18,058 nucleotides of DNA from Acidobacteriota bacterium (GCA_026394095.1 JAPKYY010000949.1:1-18058); one strand, 5' to 3'; counted from the first letter of the stretch, positions 1 to 8,176 are shown. Numbers and translations: made by a program. The notes: generated by a model not told the origin, from the letters alone.

Positions 1-128
1 AACTTTCGTTGGCTATCGATGTCTTCTCCAAGAGAAGAGTATGGAGGTTGGGTTGGGGCAAAGTTGGAATAGAGGATGGTGGACCCCAGAGCCGGAAGGG
101 CCCAGAGCAAAATTAAGAATTTGTACAT
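1..128 (-). CDS. N-terminus of a secreted protein, cut by the left edge
   Basis: An ATG at 126-128 (minus strand) opens a frame that stays open for 42 codons to the window edge. It is preceded by AGGAG (complement of 134-138) with a 5-base spacer, a good ribosome site. The product starts MYKFLILLWALPALGS: one lysine, a strongly hydrophobic stretch and a plausible signal-peptidase site near residues 14-17, followed by TILYSNFAPTQPPYSS. This looks like the start of an exported protein. The YSNF sequence after the signal resembles secreted acidobacterial proteins that often carry a C-terminal PEP-CTERM anchor, but that end lies outside the window, so the resemblance is only suggestive. It is divergent from the TolB/TPR gene at 346. 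The signal-peptide reading is fairly secure; the family is not. Confidence 0.62.
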   Translation of the reverse strand, partial: MYKFLILLWALPALGSTILYSNFAPTQPPYSSLGEDIDSQRK

Positions 129-345
129 GTGATCTCCTGAACGGATTTGGTTTGCTGCCCGTTGTGCTACGATTCCAAACGGCACCATCGGCACACATCC
201 CTCCTGGACCGAAGGCAGCTTTGATCGTAGTGCGGGCAAGCAACTGCTCCAGCATGCAGGAAGTTCATCCACATCTGATGCTGTGGGCATGCTGTTAGCG
301 GTTGTGAAGCCTGGAAACATTGTTACTGGTTAGAGCTAACTCTTT
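129..345. promoter_or_regulatory. Divergent intergenic region with inverted repeats
   Basis: This 217-base region separates two outward-facing genes, so promoters for both should lie here. I cannot identify convincing -35/-10 boxes. Visible structure: CAGCATGC at 250-257 is matched exactly by GCATGCTG at 287-294 (8-bp arms, 29-base loop), and GTTAG-AG-CTAAC lies a few bases upstream of the start at 346. Either could be an operator. No Shine-Dalgarno is evident before 346. Frames that are open here have no coding character that I trust. Confidence 0.35.
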
Positions 346-2205
346 ATGAACATTGAGCGGCAAGAAATCCTTCAACAGTTGGACCGAATTTTATTGAGCG
401 AAGGTTTTGCCAAGGCTGAGAAGCTTGGCAAGTTTCTGAGGCTTGTCGTCGAGAATTCTTTACAAGAAGTGCCTGAGCAACTGAAAGAGTATGCAATAGG
501 GGTGCAGGTGTACGGGAGGCGAGAAGATTTTGATCCGCGCCTGGATTCCACGGTTCGGGCAGAAGCAGTTCGACTGCGATCGCGGCTGGCGCAATATTAC
601 GGAGGACTGGGGAAAACAGACCGGATAAGGATCGAGATCCAGAAGGGTGCCTATGCTGCAGGATTCAAGATCAACGATACGCCTGGGGCAAAGTCGACAG
701 TGCATAGTAGATGGGCCCTGGCTGCGGTTGCGCTTCTAGCAATTATCGTTACAGGAGTGATCTGGTCTGGCTCGAGTAGGAATGTGTCCGCTATCGATTC
801 GTTGGCGGTGCTTCAGTTTTCATCCTTGAATTCGGGGAAGGAGATGGAGGCCAAGGCTAAAGAGGTTCGCGATGAGATGATCGCAGAATTGTCGAAGGAG
901 CGCGGCATTCGAGTGTCTGGAAGCGAAGCGCGGGTGAGTGGTGCAGGCGGACCGGAAGATTGGGCAAAGCTGGGAAAGCAGTTGAAGGTAGGCGCATTTC
1001 TCGAGGGAAGCGTGCATCGGAATAAAGCTTCGGTGCGGCTTACGGTGAAACTCATTTCCGCGCACGATGGCTTTCACTTGTGGGCCGGGACTTTTGAGAG
1101 GTCAGGGGCGACCGAAGCGGATTTTGAAAATGTTGCCGTTCATGCTGCGGTAGAGAGCGTGCTGAAGGCTCTGGGCAAGGTTGAGTTGCGAGGGGAGAGA
1201 TCCGGGACAAAAAGCCGCAGTCCGGAAGCGGTTCGTTTGTATCTAGAGGCACTGAGGGGCCGCAGCATTGCCAACGACCATCCGAGGGAGCAGGGGATAG
1301 CGGACCAAAAGCGGCGAGTACAAATGCTGGAGCGGTGCTTAGAGGAAGATAGCGCTTTCGCAAGTGCATGGGGAGCTCTTGCCACAGCGAGACTGGGGCT
1401 GGCCGATTTTCGGGAAGCGAATTGGAAGGATGAACTGGATAAGGCCAAGGCTGCGGCCAATCGGGCCCTTCAACTGGACGAAGCGCAGGAAGAGGCAAAT
1501 TCAACCCTGGGGACGATCGAACTTTTTCAAGATCTGAAACTGCAGCAAGCCGCTCTTCATCTTCGGCGCGCCGTTGAGTTGAGTCCGCACAATGGAAGAT
1601 GGCAAGAATTATATGGCTCTGCACTGAGCATCCTTGGACGCTTTGACGAGGCTATCGATGAATTATCCCGGGCGCAAATCGGAGACCCGGACGAAGCCAG
1701 GATCAACATTGCAAAATCGAATGTCTACTTCAACGGGCAGAACTTTAGCAAGGCGGAAGAAGAAGCGCGTGCGGCAATCCTGCAGGCTAATCCGGGAGCG
1801 CAGCCCAAAGCACATTGGGCACTTGGCATCGCATTGGAGGGGCAGGGTAAGGTAGCCGCTGCAGAGAGCGAACTGCGGAAGGCGCTCAAACTGGACCCGA
1901 GAGAGTCGAGGGCTATAGTTGCGTTGACGCTGTTGCTTGTAAGAACAGGGCGGAGCGCAAAGGCTGAGAAATTATTTCTGCAGGGTGAGAATATGTGGAA
2001 AGACTGGGGAGGCCTGGGGCATACCTCGAGAGCATATTATCGAGTTGCGAAGGGTGAGAAGACAATCGCCATCGAGGAGCTTTGGAAAGGGTATGAAGCG
2101 CGTGAGGGGAGCTTCCCATACTTCCTGGTGGATGCGAGGTTGGCCAGCATTCGGAGCGATCCGCGGGTTCAAGAATTGATCTTGAAGTTGAGGGGCCCGC
2201 GCTAG
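346..2205 (+). CDS. Membrane-anchored TolB-like/TPR protein with acidobacterial N-terminal module
   Basis: Predicted 619-residue regulator or scaffold. Residues 1-108 form a module (FLRLVVENSL, LKEYAIGVQVYGR, FDPRLDSTVRAEAVRLRSRLAQYY) that I recognise from many acidobacterial proteins placed before a membrane helix; its function is unproven, though it resembles regulatory DNA-binding heads. Residues 123-141 are one transmembrane helix. Residues 152-252 match the TolB-like domain of CadC/adenylate-cyclase-type proteins (SLAVLQFSSL, FLEGSVHR, DGFHLWAGTFERS). Residues about 295-545 hold several TPR-like helix pairs for protein-protein contact. The C-terminal 70 residues have no family that I recognise. 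The ATG lacks a clear ribosome site. The stop TAG at 2203-2205 overlaps the stop of the opposing response regulator. No enzymatic domain is present, so signalling or assembly is the likely role; the target is unknown. Confidence 0.85.
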   Translation: MNIERQEILQQLDRILLSEGFAKAEKLGKFLRLVVENSLQEVPEQLKEYAIGVQVYGRREDFDPRLDSTVRAEAVRLRSRLAQYYGGLGKTDRIRIEIQKGAYAAGFKINDTPGAKSTVHSRWALAAVALLAIIVTGVIWSGSSRNVSAIDSLAVLQFSSLNSGKEMEAKAKEVRDEMIAELSKERGIRVSGSEARVSGAGGPEDWAKLGKQLKVGAFLEGSVHRNKASVRLTVKLISAHDGFHLWAGTFERSGATEADFENVAVHAAVESVLKALGKVELRGERSGTKSRSPEAVRLYLEALRGRSIANDHPREQGIADQKRRVQMLERCLEEDSAFASAWGALATARLGLADFREANWKDELDKAKAAANRALQLDEAQEEANSTLGTIELFQDLKLQQAALHLRRAVELSPHNGRWQELYGSALSILGRFDEAIDELSRAQIGDPDEARINIAKSNVYFNGQNFSKAEEEARAAILQANPGAQPKAHWALGIALEGQGKVAAAESELRKALKLDPRESRAIVALTLLLVRTGRSAKAEKLFLQGENMWKDWGGLGHTSRAYYRVAKGEKTIAIEELWKGYEAREGSFPYFLVDARLASIRSDPRVQELILKLRGPR

Positions 2206-2825
2206 AACTCGATCGAAGCCAGGATCTCCGAAGGCTTCTTGTCGAAGGCCTTGCAGATGGCGAGAAAACTTTCGAGCGAGGGCAGGTGTGCGCCACGTTC
2301 GATGGAACTGATCTGACTTACGCTGAGCTTGGTGGCGGCGGCTACGTCTTTCAAGCTCCAATCCTTTTCGACCCGGAGGAGTTTGATGCGGTGGCCGAGG
2401 CGTTCGCGGAGGCGATCCTGAGCAGCACGGCCGAGGCCGAAGGTTTCGATGGCATTGGCGAGAGTGGCTCGGAGTTGTGCGAGGCTGAAAGGCTTGGTGA
2501 GGTAGTCGAAGGCCTTTCGCTTGAGTGCAGCGCGCATGTCGTCGAGCGAGGGGTATCCGGTGACGATGATGACGCAGAGGGTGGGCCAGCGGGTGAGGAG
2601 TTGATCAAGAACCTGCTCGCCCTGGAAGTCGCCCATTTTCATGTCTAGCAGAACTATATCGGGGAGACGCTGCTCGGCAGCGAGGAAAAGATCTTCGGGA
2701 TGGGAGTAGCCATGAACCGAAAATTGAGCATCTTCCACCAGCACGTCTTCCATATAATTGCGGAAGTCGTTGTCGTCGTCGAGTACGGCGATTTCAACGA
2801 GGGCCGGTGACGGCTGAATTTCCAT
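2202..2825 (-). CDS. Response regulator: receiver domain fused to an XRE-type helix-turn-helix
   Basis: A 207-residue protein. Residues 9-125 are a CheY-like receiver with the acidic pocket (D16-D18), phospho-acceptor D61 in VLLDMKMGD, T89 in IIVTGYP and K111 in YLTKPFS, so phosphorylation should be possible. Residues 146-201 form an XRE/Cro-type helix-turn-helix (LGHRIKLLR, SLKDVAAATKLSVSQISSIERG, PSLESFLAICKAF). I chose ATG 2825 because the receiver begins within ten residues of it; an earlier in-frame start would add about 58 residues antisense to the sulfatase. No histidine kinase is in the window, so it is an orphan here. It is back-to-back with the sulfatase (23 bases between starts) and convergent with the TolB/TPR gene. 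A phosphorylation-controlled transcription factor is likely; its targets are not shown by the sequence. Confidence 0.88.
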   Translation of the reverse strand: MEIQPSPALVEIAVLDDDNDFRNYMEDVLVEDAQFSVHGYSHPEDLFLAAEQRLPDIVLLDMKMGDFQGEQVLDQLLTRWPTLCVIIVTGYPSLDDMRAALKRKAFDYLTKPFSLAQLRATLANAIETFGLGRAAQDRLRERLGHRIKLLRVEKDWSLKDVAAATKLSVSQISSIERGAHLPSLESFLAICKAFDKKPSEILASIEF

Positions 2826-2848
2826 ATCACTACTGTAAAACCAAAGCG

Positions 2849-4237
2849 ATGAGAAACCAAACACGACGAAATGTTCTTGCGGGACTGGCGGGCGGATTAT
2901 TGCAGGCGAAAACGAAAGAACCAAACATTGTTTTGGTACTCTTTGACGATTTGGGCTGGCGGGATTTTGGCTGTTATGGCAACACCAAGCCGGTGACACC
3001 CAACATTGATGCGATAGCAGCTGAAGGCGTCAAGTTTACGCAGGCCTATGCGGCATGTCCGGTTTGCAGCCCTTCTAGAGCCGCATTGCTGACGGGAAAG
3101 TATCCACCAAGAACGGGCGTAACAGATTGGATCGCAGGCAGGGCTCAATGGCCTACGGCGAAGTTGGTGACCCCAAGGACGGGTACATTTCTTCCCTTGG
3201 AAGAAGTGACCCTGGCGGAAACGCTGAAGAAAGCGGGATACCGGACGGGGTCTGTAGGAAAGTGGCACCTCGGTGGAAATGACGGGCATATGCCAACCGA
3301 TCAGGGCTTCGACCACAATACGGGAGGAAATGAGCGAGGTGCTAACGCTTATTTTGGCCCTTTCAATTTGCCCGGCCTTGAAGGACGAACAGCGCAGCAC
3401 TATCTGACAACTGAGCTTGGGATTGCGGCGCGGAAATTTGCCGCGGCAGACCGTAAGCCGTTCTTTTTGTACTGGCCCAATTATGCAGTCCATCTGCCTT
3501 TGCAGGCCCCGGGGCAATCCGGGAAAGAGGGGACTTACGCAGAAATGCTGCGGATCGCCGACGAAAAGATTGGCTTGATGCGCGATCAACTGAAGGCGGC
3601 CGGGGAGTACGAGAACACGATATGGATGATCACCTCCGACAACGGAGGACTGCTCTACGAGGGCAAGAGCCGGGAGGCGGTGACGAATAATCAGCCATTG
3701 CGGGCTGGAAAGGGTCACTTGTACGAGGGCGGGATTCGGGTGCCGCTGATTGTAAAAGTGCCTGGAAAAACAAAAGCCGGGCTGGAGGTGAGCGAGCGGG
3801 TTTGCGGAATCGATCTGTATCCTACCGTGCTTGAGCTGCTGGGGATGGGGAAAGCTGAAGGCATCGACGGAATCTCCTTGACGGGGCTGCTGGATGGCAG
3901 GAAGAAGAGCCTGAAGCGGGAGGCGTTGTATTGGCACTATCCGCACTACTCAAACCAGGGTGGTGTGCCAGGTGGGGTGGTGATTGAGCAGAACTGGAAG
4001 CTGATTGAATTCTACGAGACGGGGAAGTTGGAACTATTCGATTTGGATAAAGACTCTGGAGAAAAACGGAATCTGAGCGGAATCGAAAGGGGACGAGCTA
4101 TGAAGATGCGAAAGCTGCTTGAGAAATGGCGGAAAGATGTTGGTGCGGTTATGCCGAAAGAAAATCCGAATTATGATCCAGCCAAAGAAGACCAGGGCCT
4201 CTTTGGGAAGGAGTTGCCTACAGGACCTCTGGCCTAG
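2849..4237 (+). CDS. Exported arylsulfatase-type sulfatase
   Basis: A 462-residue sulfatase that hydrolyses sulfate esters, probably from sulfated polysaccharide or another organic sulfate; the substrate cannot be told. The N-terminus MRNQTRRNVLAGLAGG resembles a short Tat signal (twin arginine plus hydrophobic stretch). Metal-binding DD lies at 33-34 (LVLFDDLGW). The signature C73-S-P-S-R77 carries the cysteine to be converted to formylglycine. GKWHLGG (137-143), H215, SDNGG (263-267) and K288 in GKGHLYEGGIRVP complete the active site, so it appears catalytically intact. The start at 2849 is preferred over an in-frame ATG at 2807 because it puts the twin arginines near the N-terminus. It needs a formylglycine-generating enzyme from elsewhere. 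Its stop overlaps that of the pilin. Confidence 0.93.
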   Translation: MRNQTRRNVLAGLAGGLLQAKTKEPNIVLVLFDDLGWRDFGCYGNTKPVTPNIDAIAAEGVKFTQAYAACPVCSPSRAALLTGKYPPRTGVTDWIAGRAQWPTAKLVTPRTGTFLPLEEVTLAETLKKAGYRTGSVGKWHLGGNDGHMPTDQGFDHNTGGNERGANAYFGPFNLPGLEGRTAQHYLTTELGIAARKFAAADRKPFFLYWPNYAVHLPLQAPGQSGKEGTYAEMLRIADEKIGLMRDQLKAAGEYENTIWMITSDNGGLLYEGKSREAVTNNQPLRAGKGHLYEGGIRVPLIVKVPGKTKAGLEVSERVCGIDLYPTVLELLGMGKAEGIDGISLTGLLDGRKKSLKREALYWHYPHYSNQGGVPGGVVIEQNWKLIEFYETGKLELFDLDKDSGEKRNLSGIERGRAMKMRKLLEKWRKDVGAVMPKENPNYDPAKEDQGLFGKELPTGPLA

Positions 4238-4434
4238 GGCAGGGCGTTGGCAACGTTTACAATGCGGCCAAAAATGGTGCTTATCGAGGGAACCACAGAG
4301 GTTGGGAAGAAGACCCAAATTGCGAGAACCATAAAGCCCACGAGGAGGGCATATTCGACTAGATCTTGCCCCTTGGTATCAAGCATGAGACGGGATAGTT
4401 GTTTTCGGGCAGCGATCAAACTTTGGTTTTGCAT
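4234..4434 (-). CDS. Flp-type (type IVb) prepilin
   Basis: A 66-residue product with the layout of Flp/Fap pilins: a charged leader (residues 1-22), the processing site G22 followed by QDLVEY, which places E at +5 and Y at +6 of the mature pilin as in the Flp family, then a hydrophobic helix (28-47) and a short tail. Cleavage by a TadV-type prepilin peptidase is expected, with assembly by a Tad secretion ATPase; neither is in the window. GGAG lies about nine bases before the ATG. The 139 bases upstream (4435-4573) presumably hold its promoter, since it is separated from the permease operon. It overlaps the convergent sulfatase by four bases. Pilin assignment is strong by motif; use in adhesion or competence is inferred. 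Confidence 0.85.
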   Translation of the reverse strand: MQNQSLIAARKQLSRLMLDTKGQDLVEYALLVGFMVLAIWVFFPTSVVPSISTIFGRIVNVANALP

Positions 4435-4573
4435 TTTCTAGTACTCCAGGCTCATTAGATAACTCAATACTCGGGCAAAACGCGGCTCAGTTCAACTAAG
4501 CAATACACGTAGTAGTACCTCTAATTCGCATTAGTACTTTCGTCAGGTATCAGGAAAAACACCTAAGGTTGAA

Positions 4574-5824
4574 TCATTCGTAGCGGAGCGCTTCAACGGG
4601 ATCGAGGCGAGCGGCCTTGATCGCAGGCCAGGTGCCGAAGAAGACGCCAACGGCGACGCTAACGCCGAGGCCAGCGACGATGGCCCAGAGCGGTGTGCTG
4701 CTGGGCAAGGCAGGCACAAGGGCAGCCACCAGGAGCGTGACGAGGGTGGAGACGATGATACCGATGATGCCGCCGAGAACGGTCAGGCTGGAGGCTTCCA
4801 GCAGAAACTGGAAGACGATATCCGGTTTGCGGGCGCCAAGTGCTTTACGGATGCCGATCTCGCGGGTGCGCTCGGTAACACTAACGAGCATGATGTTCAT
4901 GACACCGATGCCGCCAACGAGGAGGCCGAGGCCGGAGATCGCAATAGAAACAATCACAATCAAGCCTGTGATTTTGTCGAATTGGGCGATGATCTGATCG
5001 GCAGTGGAGATGTTGAAATCGTTTTCGACGCCAAACTTGACTCCACGAATCCGGCGCATGGCTGCCTGCATTTCTTCGAAGGCCTGCTCACGCATGCCCT
5101 CCCGGGCCTTGCCGGTGAGAAAGACATTATCGGCGAAGGGGTACTTTTGCTTTGCGACAGCCAAAGGAATCTCGATATTTCGGTCTAAGCCGTTCTCACC
5201 GAAGAATCCACCTTTGGCCTTTTCGAAAACCCCAATGACGCGGAATTCAGCACCATCGACGGAAATGGTCTTCTCGACGGCCTGGCCATCAGGGAAGAGT
5301 GCTTCAGCAACACTGGGACCGATGACACAGACTCTAAGGCCCCGGGTGTCTTCATCTGGAGTAAAGACACGGCCCGCGCGGAGTTCTCGAGGCTGGACGA
5401 GATATGAGTTTGCTGAGCGGCCCTGAAGGCCAATCGTATCGCTTTCAAAACCTGGGACTTTGGCAGAAAGGGCTTTGCCACCTTGCACGGTTGGAATAAA
5501 GACTGAGACAGAGACGCGCTCGATGGCGGGGCTGGTGCGCTCGATAAATTCGGCATAACCTACCTCAATCGGACGTCGCTTCTGCTCCTTTGGAGAGCCG
5601 CCTGAATTGGGGTCACCAGAGAATCGGGAGACGAAAATAGAATCGGGGCCGAATTCTTCGAAGAATGTGACGATACCGGCCCGAAGACCGGTAAGAAGGC
5701 TGGCAACGGTAACGACAGTAGTAATTCCGATCACGATACCCAGGATTGTCAGGCCAGACCGGAAGCGGTTGGCCCAAACAGACTCGGCTGCCAGTTTGAT
5801 GGTTTCAGCTACAGGAACGCTCAT
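4574..5824 (-). CDS. MacB/FtsX-type ABC transporter permease (second of pair)
   Basis: A 416-residue integral membrane protein of the type VII ABC (MacB/LolCDE/FtsX) class. Helix 1 is at about 23-46, a large periplasmic MacB-type core domain spans about 47-284, and three C-terminal helices lie near 286-312, 345-372 and 380-402. The hallmark after helix 2, NIMLVSVTERTREIGIRKALGAR (309-331), is the segment that contacts the ATPase in this family, and the protein ends with the usual AARLDPVEALRYE. These transporters use ATP hydrolysis in the cytosol to drive periplasmic work such as lipoprotein or macrolide/peptide extrusion. It starts three bases after the stop of the upstream paralogue, implying coupled translation and probably a heterodimer. 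No ABC ATPase or membrane-fusion protein is in the window, so the substrate is unknown. Confidence 0.92.
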   Translation of the reverse strand: MSVPVAETIKLAAESVWANRFRSGLTILGIVIGITTVVTVASLLTGLRAGIVTFFEEFGPDSIFVSRFSGDPNSGGSPKEQKRRPIEVGYAEFIERTSPAIERVSVSVFIPTVQGGKALSAKVPGFESDTIGLQGRSANSYLVQPRELRAGRVFTPDEDTRGLRVCVIGPSVAEALFPDGQAVEKTISVDGAEFRVIGVFEKAKGGFFGENGLDRNIEIPLAVAKQKYPFADNVFLTGKAREGMREQAFEEMQAAMRRIRGVKFGVENDFNISTADQIIAQFDKITGLIVIVSIAISGLGLLVGGIGVMNIMLVSVTERTREIGIRKALGARKPDIVFQFLLEASSLTVLGGIIGIIVSTLVTLLVAALVPALPSSTPLWAIVAGLGVSVAVGVFFGTWPAIKAARLDPVEALRYE

Positions 5825-5827
5825 GGA

Positions 5828-7069
5828 TTAGTCCGCCCTCAGTGCTTCAATCGGATCGAGGCGTGCGGCCTTGCGGGCTGGGTACCAGCCGGAGATCAGA
5901 CCAACGCCGCTTGAGACGAAAACGGCCAAAAGGATATATGGGTAGGTGATTCTCATCCTCACGTCAAAGCTGCTGGTCACGACCTGAACCAGGCCCCAGG
6001 CGATAGCAATACCCATCAAGCCGCCGAGGGCGGAGATCACAAAACTCTCGGTAAGGATCTGGACGAGGATGTCAGAACTACGAGCGCCAAGTGACTTTCG
6101 AATCCCGATTTCCTTGGTGCGCTCAGTAACACTGACCAACATGATGTTCATGATGACAATGCCACCGACGACCAGTGAAATCAAGGTGATGGGTACAACT
6201 ACGATGCGGATCAATCCGAGGATGTTGTCGATAAAGCCACGAATTGAATCGGGCGTGAGGAATCCAAAATTGTCTTCTTTTTTGGGGCCAAGGTGATTGC
6301 GGACGCGCATGGCAACGCGCGTGACTTCGAGAGCCTCGTCGAGTGAAAGACCGGAGCCTGCCTTGGACCTGGCGAAAATGCTCATCGACCTGGCAGGTCC
6401 ATAGACCTTTTCAAAAGTTGTATCGGGAATATAAACCGAGTTGTCCTGGCTTCGACCGAGGTTGGAACCTAGTTTTTCCTGGACTCCAATAATCAAAAAT
6501 TCATAGCCCCGCACCTTGATGGTTTGGCCAATGGGCGAGGCACCGGGAAAGAAGTAAGTACGGATTTCATCGCCCACAACAGCCACGTAGCTCTTGTTGC
6601 GCTCTTCCTGTTCGGTAAAGAAGCGGCCGTCGACAATTCCTACGTCGCGAATTTCAGACAGGACGGCGGATACGCCGAGGATGCTGCAGCCCTCAAGCAA
6701 CCGGTCATCGCGCTTGACGTCGTCGAGACGCTGCGAGTAAGGGCTGTATTGAACCTGGTCACCGGTGGAAGATCGAAGGTAAACGAGATCTTCACGGCGG
6801 AGCTGACGGTTATTGCGTAGCAGAGCAGCGCGCTGCTTTGCGGTGAGGCGACCCACATTGGCGACCTGGGCCAAAAGGTAGGATTCGGTGCCAAAAGCTT
6901 TAGAAGTGGTTTCTTCAGCGGTGATTCCCAAACCCTCAATTCCAGCGCCAACAAGAATAACGCTGGCCACTCCGATAACAACGCCAAGAAGGGTCAGAAA
7001 ACTACGGAGTCGATGCGCTTTAATCGAATCGAGGGCAAGAGACAGAGCTGTAAGGTATGACGTTGTCAC
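5828..7069 (-). CDS. MacB/FtsX-type ABC transporter permease (first of pair)
   Basis: A 413-residue paralogue of the downstream permease with the same plan: helix 1 at about 24-44, periplasmic core domain to about 283, and C-terminal helices near 286-312, 340-364 and 377-395. It carries the same coupling segment (NIMLVSVTERTKEIGIRKSLGAR, 308-330) and ending (AARLDPIEALRAD). The two differ most in the periplasmic core, as expected for halves of a heterodimer. The start is GTG at 7067-7069; no better in-frame start keeps the first helix, and the ribosome site is weak, so translation may depend on coupling to the reductase gene that ends 12 bases upstream. It lacks an ATP-binding domain of its own, so it needs a separate ATPase. 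Confidence 0.92.
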   Translation of the reverse strand: MTTSYLTALSLALDSIKAHRLRSFLTLLGVVIGVASVILVGAGIEGLGITAEETTSKAFGTESYLLAQVANVGRLTAKQRAALLRNNRQLRREDLVYLRSSTGDQVQYSPYSQRLDDVKRDDRLLEGCSILGVSAVLSEIRDVGIVDGRFFTEQEERNKSYVAVVGDEIRTYFFPGASPIGQTIKVRGYEFLIIGVQEKLGSNLGRSQDNSVYIPDTTFEKVYGPARSMSIFARSKAGSGLSLDEALEVTRVAMRVRNHLGPKKEDNFGFLTPDSIRGFIDNILGLIRIVVVPITLISLVVGGIVIMNIMLVSVTERTKEIGIRKSLGARSSDILVQILTESFVISALGGLMGIAIAWGLVQVVTSSFDVRMRITYPYILLAVFVSSGVGLISGWYPARKAARLDPIEALRAD

Positions 7070-7081
7070 AAGGCTTCTTAA

Positions 7082-8041
7082 TTAGAGTCCGTGTTTGGCA
7101 AGAAGATCCTCAATCTGTTGAAAATCAGCGGGCTCTATATTCAGAGTAGCGGACTTGAGGACTCCATAGAGCTGACCGCGATTGCGCAGACCTACGATGG
7201 CGGAGGTGACAGCAGGGTGTCGCAAGGTCCAGGCGATGGAAAGCTCGCCAACGCTGCAATCATATTTTGCGGCAATGGCGCGAAGATCTTCCACGAAATT
7301 TAGAGTCGAGGTAAGGCGGGGCTCCTGGAAGTAAGGGCTGCGCTTGCGGAAGTCATCCTCGGGGAGATTTTCAACACGGGCTTTGGTCATGCGGCCGCTG
7401 AGGAGGCCATTCTTCATCGGCGAATAGACGAGCGTACCAACGTTGGTAGCGGCAGCATGAGGGAGGATGTTGCCCTCGATTTCGCGTTGCACTAGCGAAT
7501 AGGGAGGCTGCAGCGATGTGATGGGGGCAATAGTCTGCGCCCGCTTCATCTGAGCCTCACTGAAGTTGGAGACACCGATCCAGCGCACTTTGCCCTCTTC
7601 TTTGAGTTGAGCCATCGTGGTCCAGCCCTCTTCGACGTCTTCATCTGGCTCAGGCCAATGCATCTGGTACAGGTCAATGACATCCACCTTGAGTCGACGC
7701 AGGCTCGCCTCAACTTCGCGGCGGATGGAATCGGCTTTGAGGCTCTTGCCGATCTCGCCCTTTTCATTCCAGATTCGAGCGCACTTGGTGAAAATGTATG
7801 GCTTTTGCGACAGGCCTTCTACTGCCTTGGCGACCACCTCTTCCGAATGGCCAAGTCCGTATACGGCTGCAGTGTCGATCCAGTTCATGCCCGCCTCGAT
7901 TGCGGCGCGAATTGCGTCAACTGACTCGTTGTCGTCCTGATGGCCCCATCCGAAGGCCCAGCCCCCTCCGCCGATTGCCCAAGCTCCAACTCCCAGCGGG
8001 GTGATGTTCAGGTCGCTATTTCCAAGCTGTTTCGTCTGCAT
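7082..8041 (-). CDS. Cytosolic NADPH-dependent aldo/keto reductase
   Basis: A 319-residue single-domain (beta/alpha)8 oxidoreductase of the YajO/GSP69-like group. The catalytic tetrad is complete: D56 and Y61 (WIDTAAVYG), K86 (IFTKC) and H128 (LYQMHWPEP). The cofactor-binding end is recognisable (IVGLRN near 281-288). It has no signal peptide, so it should reduce aldehydes or ketones in the cytosol; the physiological substrate cannot be read from sequence. It is first in a minus-strand run with the two permeases 12 and 3 bases apart, so the three are probably co-transcribed from a promoter in 8042-8282. A functional link with the transporter is possible but unproven, since reductases of this type are often incidental operon members. 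Start ATG 8041 gives the family's usual N-terminus. Confidence 0.93.
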   Translation of the reverse strand: MQTKQLGNSDLNITPLGVGAWAIGGGGWAFGWGHQDDNESVDAIRAAIEAGMNWIDTAAVYGLGHSEEVVAKAVEGLSQKPYIFTKCARIWNEKGEIGKSLKADSIRREVEASLRRLKVDVIDLYQMHWPEPDEDVEEGWTTMAQLKEEGKVRWIGVSNFSEAQMKRAQTIAPITSLQPPYSLVQREIEGNILPHAAATNVGTLVYSPMKNGLLSGRMTKARVENLPEDDFRKRSPYFQEPRLTSTLNFVEDLRAIAAKYDCSVGELSIAWTLRHPAVTSAIVGLRNRGQLYGVLKSATLNIEPADFQQIEDLLAKHGL

Positions 8042-8176
8042 AAGTTTAAGTTCATTCGCTAGTGTAGCGAAGGCACTTTGGGTGAAGTGTAGGAAAATAC
8101 AGGACTTGCGCTGCCATAAACATTAAGCTTTGTTAAGTACTGGGCCACTTGTTCTAGTAGTAAATCGATATTTGGG

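Noticed and set aside
13..298. Overlapping open frames of 80-85 codons on both strands at the left end
   Set aside because: Neither has a ribosome site or recognisable composition. The shorter signal-peptide frame starting at 128 on the minus strand is better supported and is in a different frame.
1052..1624. 190-codon minus-strand frame opposite the TolB/TPR gene
   Set aside because: It lies antisense to TPR repeats and has the Pro/Ser/Arg-rich composition of a shadow frame.
2897..3946. Long minus-strand frame (349 codons) opposite the sulfatase
   Set aside because: It is antisense to a protein with all sulfatase motifs intact, is rich in Arg, Gln and Pro as such shadows are, and shows no domain.
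4540..4573. Possible terminator after the permease operon (ACCTTAGGT then TTTTT on the minus strand)
   Set aside because: The stem would be four base pairs with a one-base loop, too weak to call.
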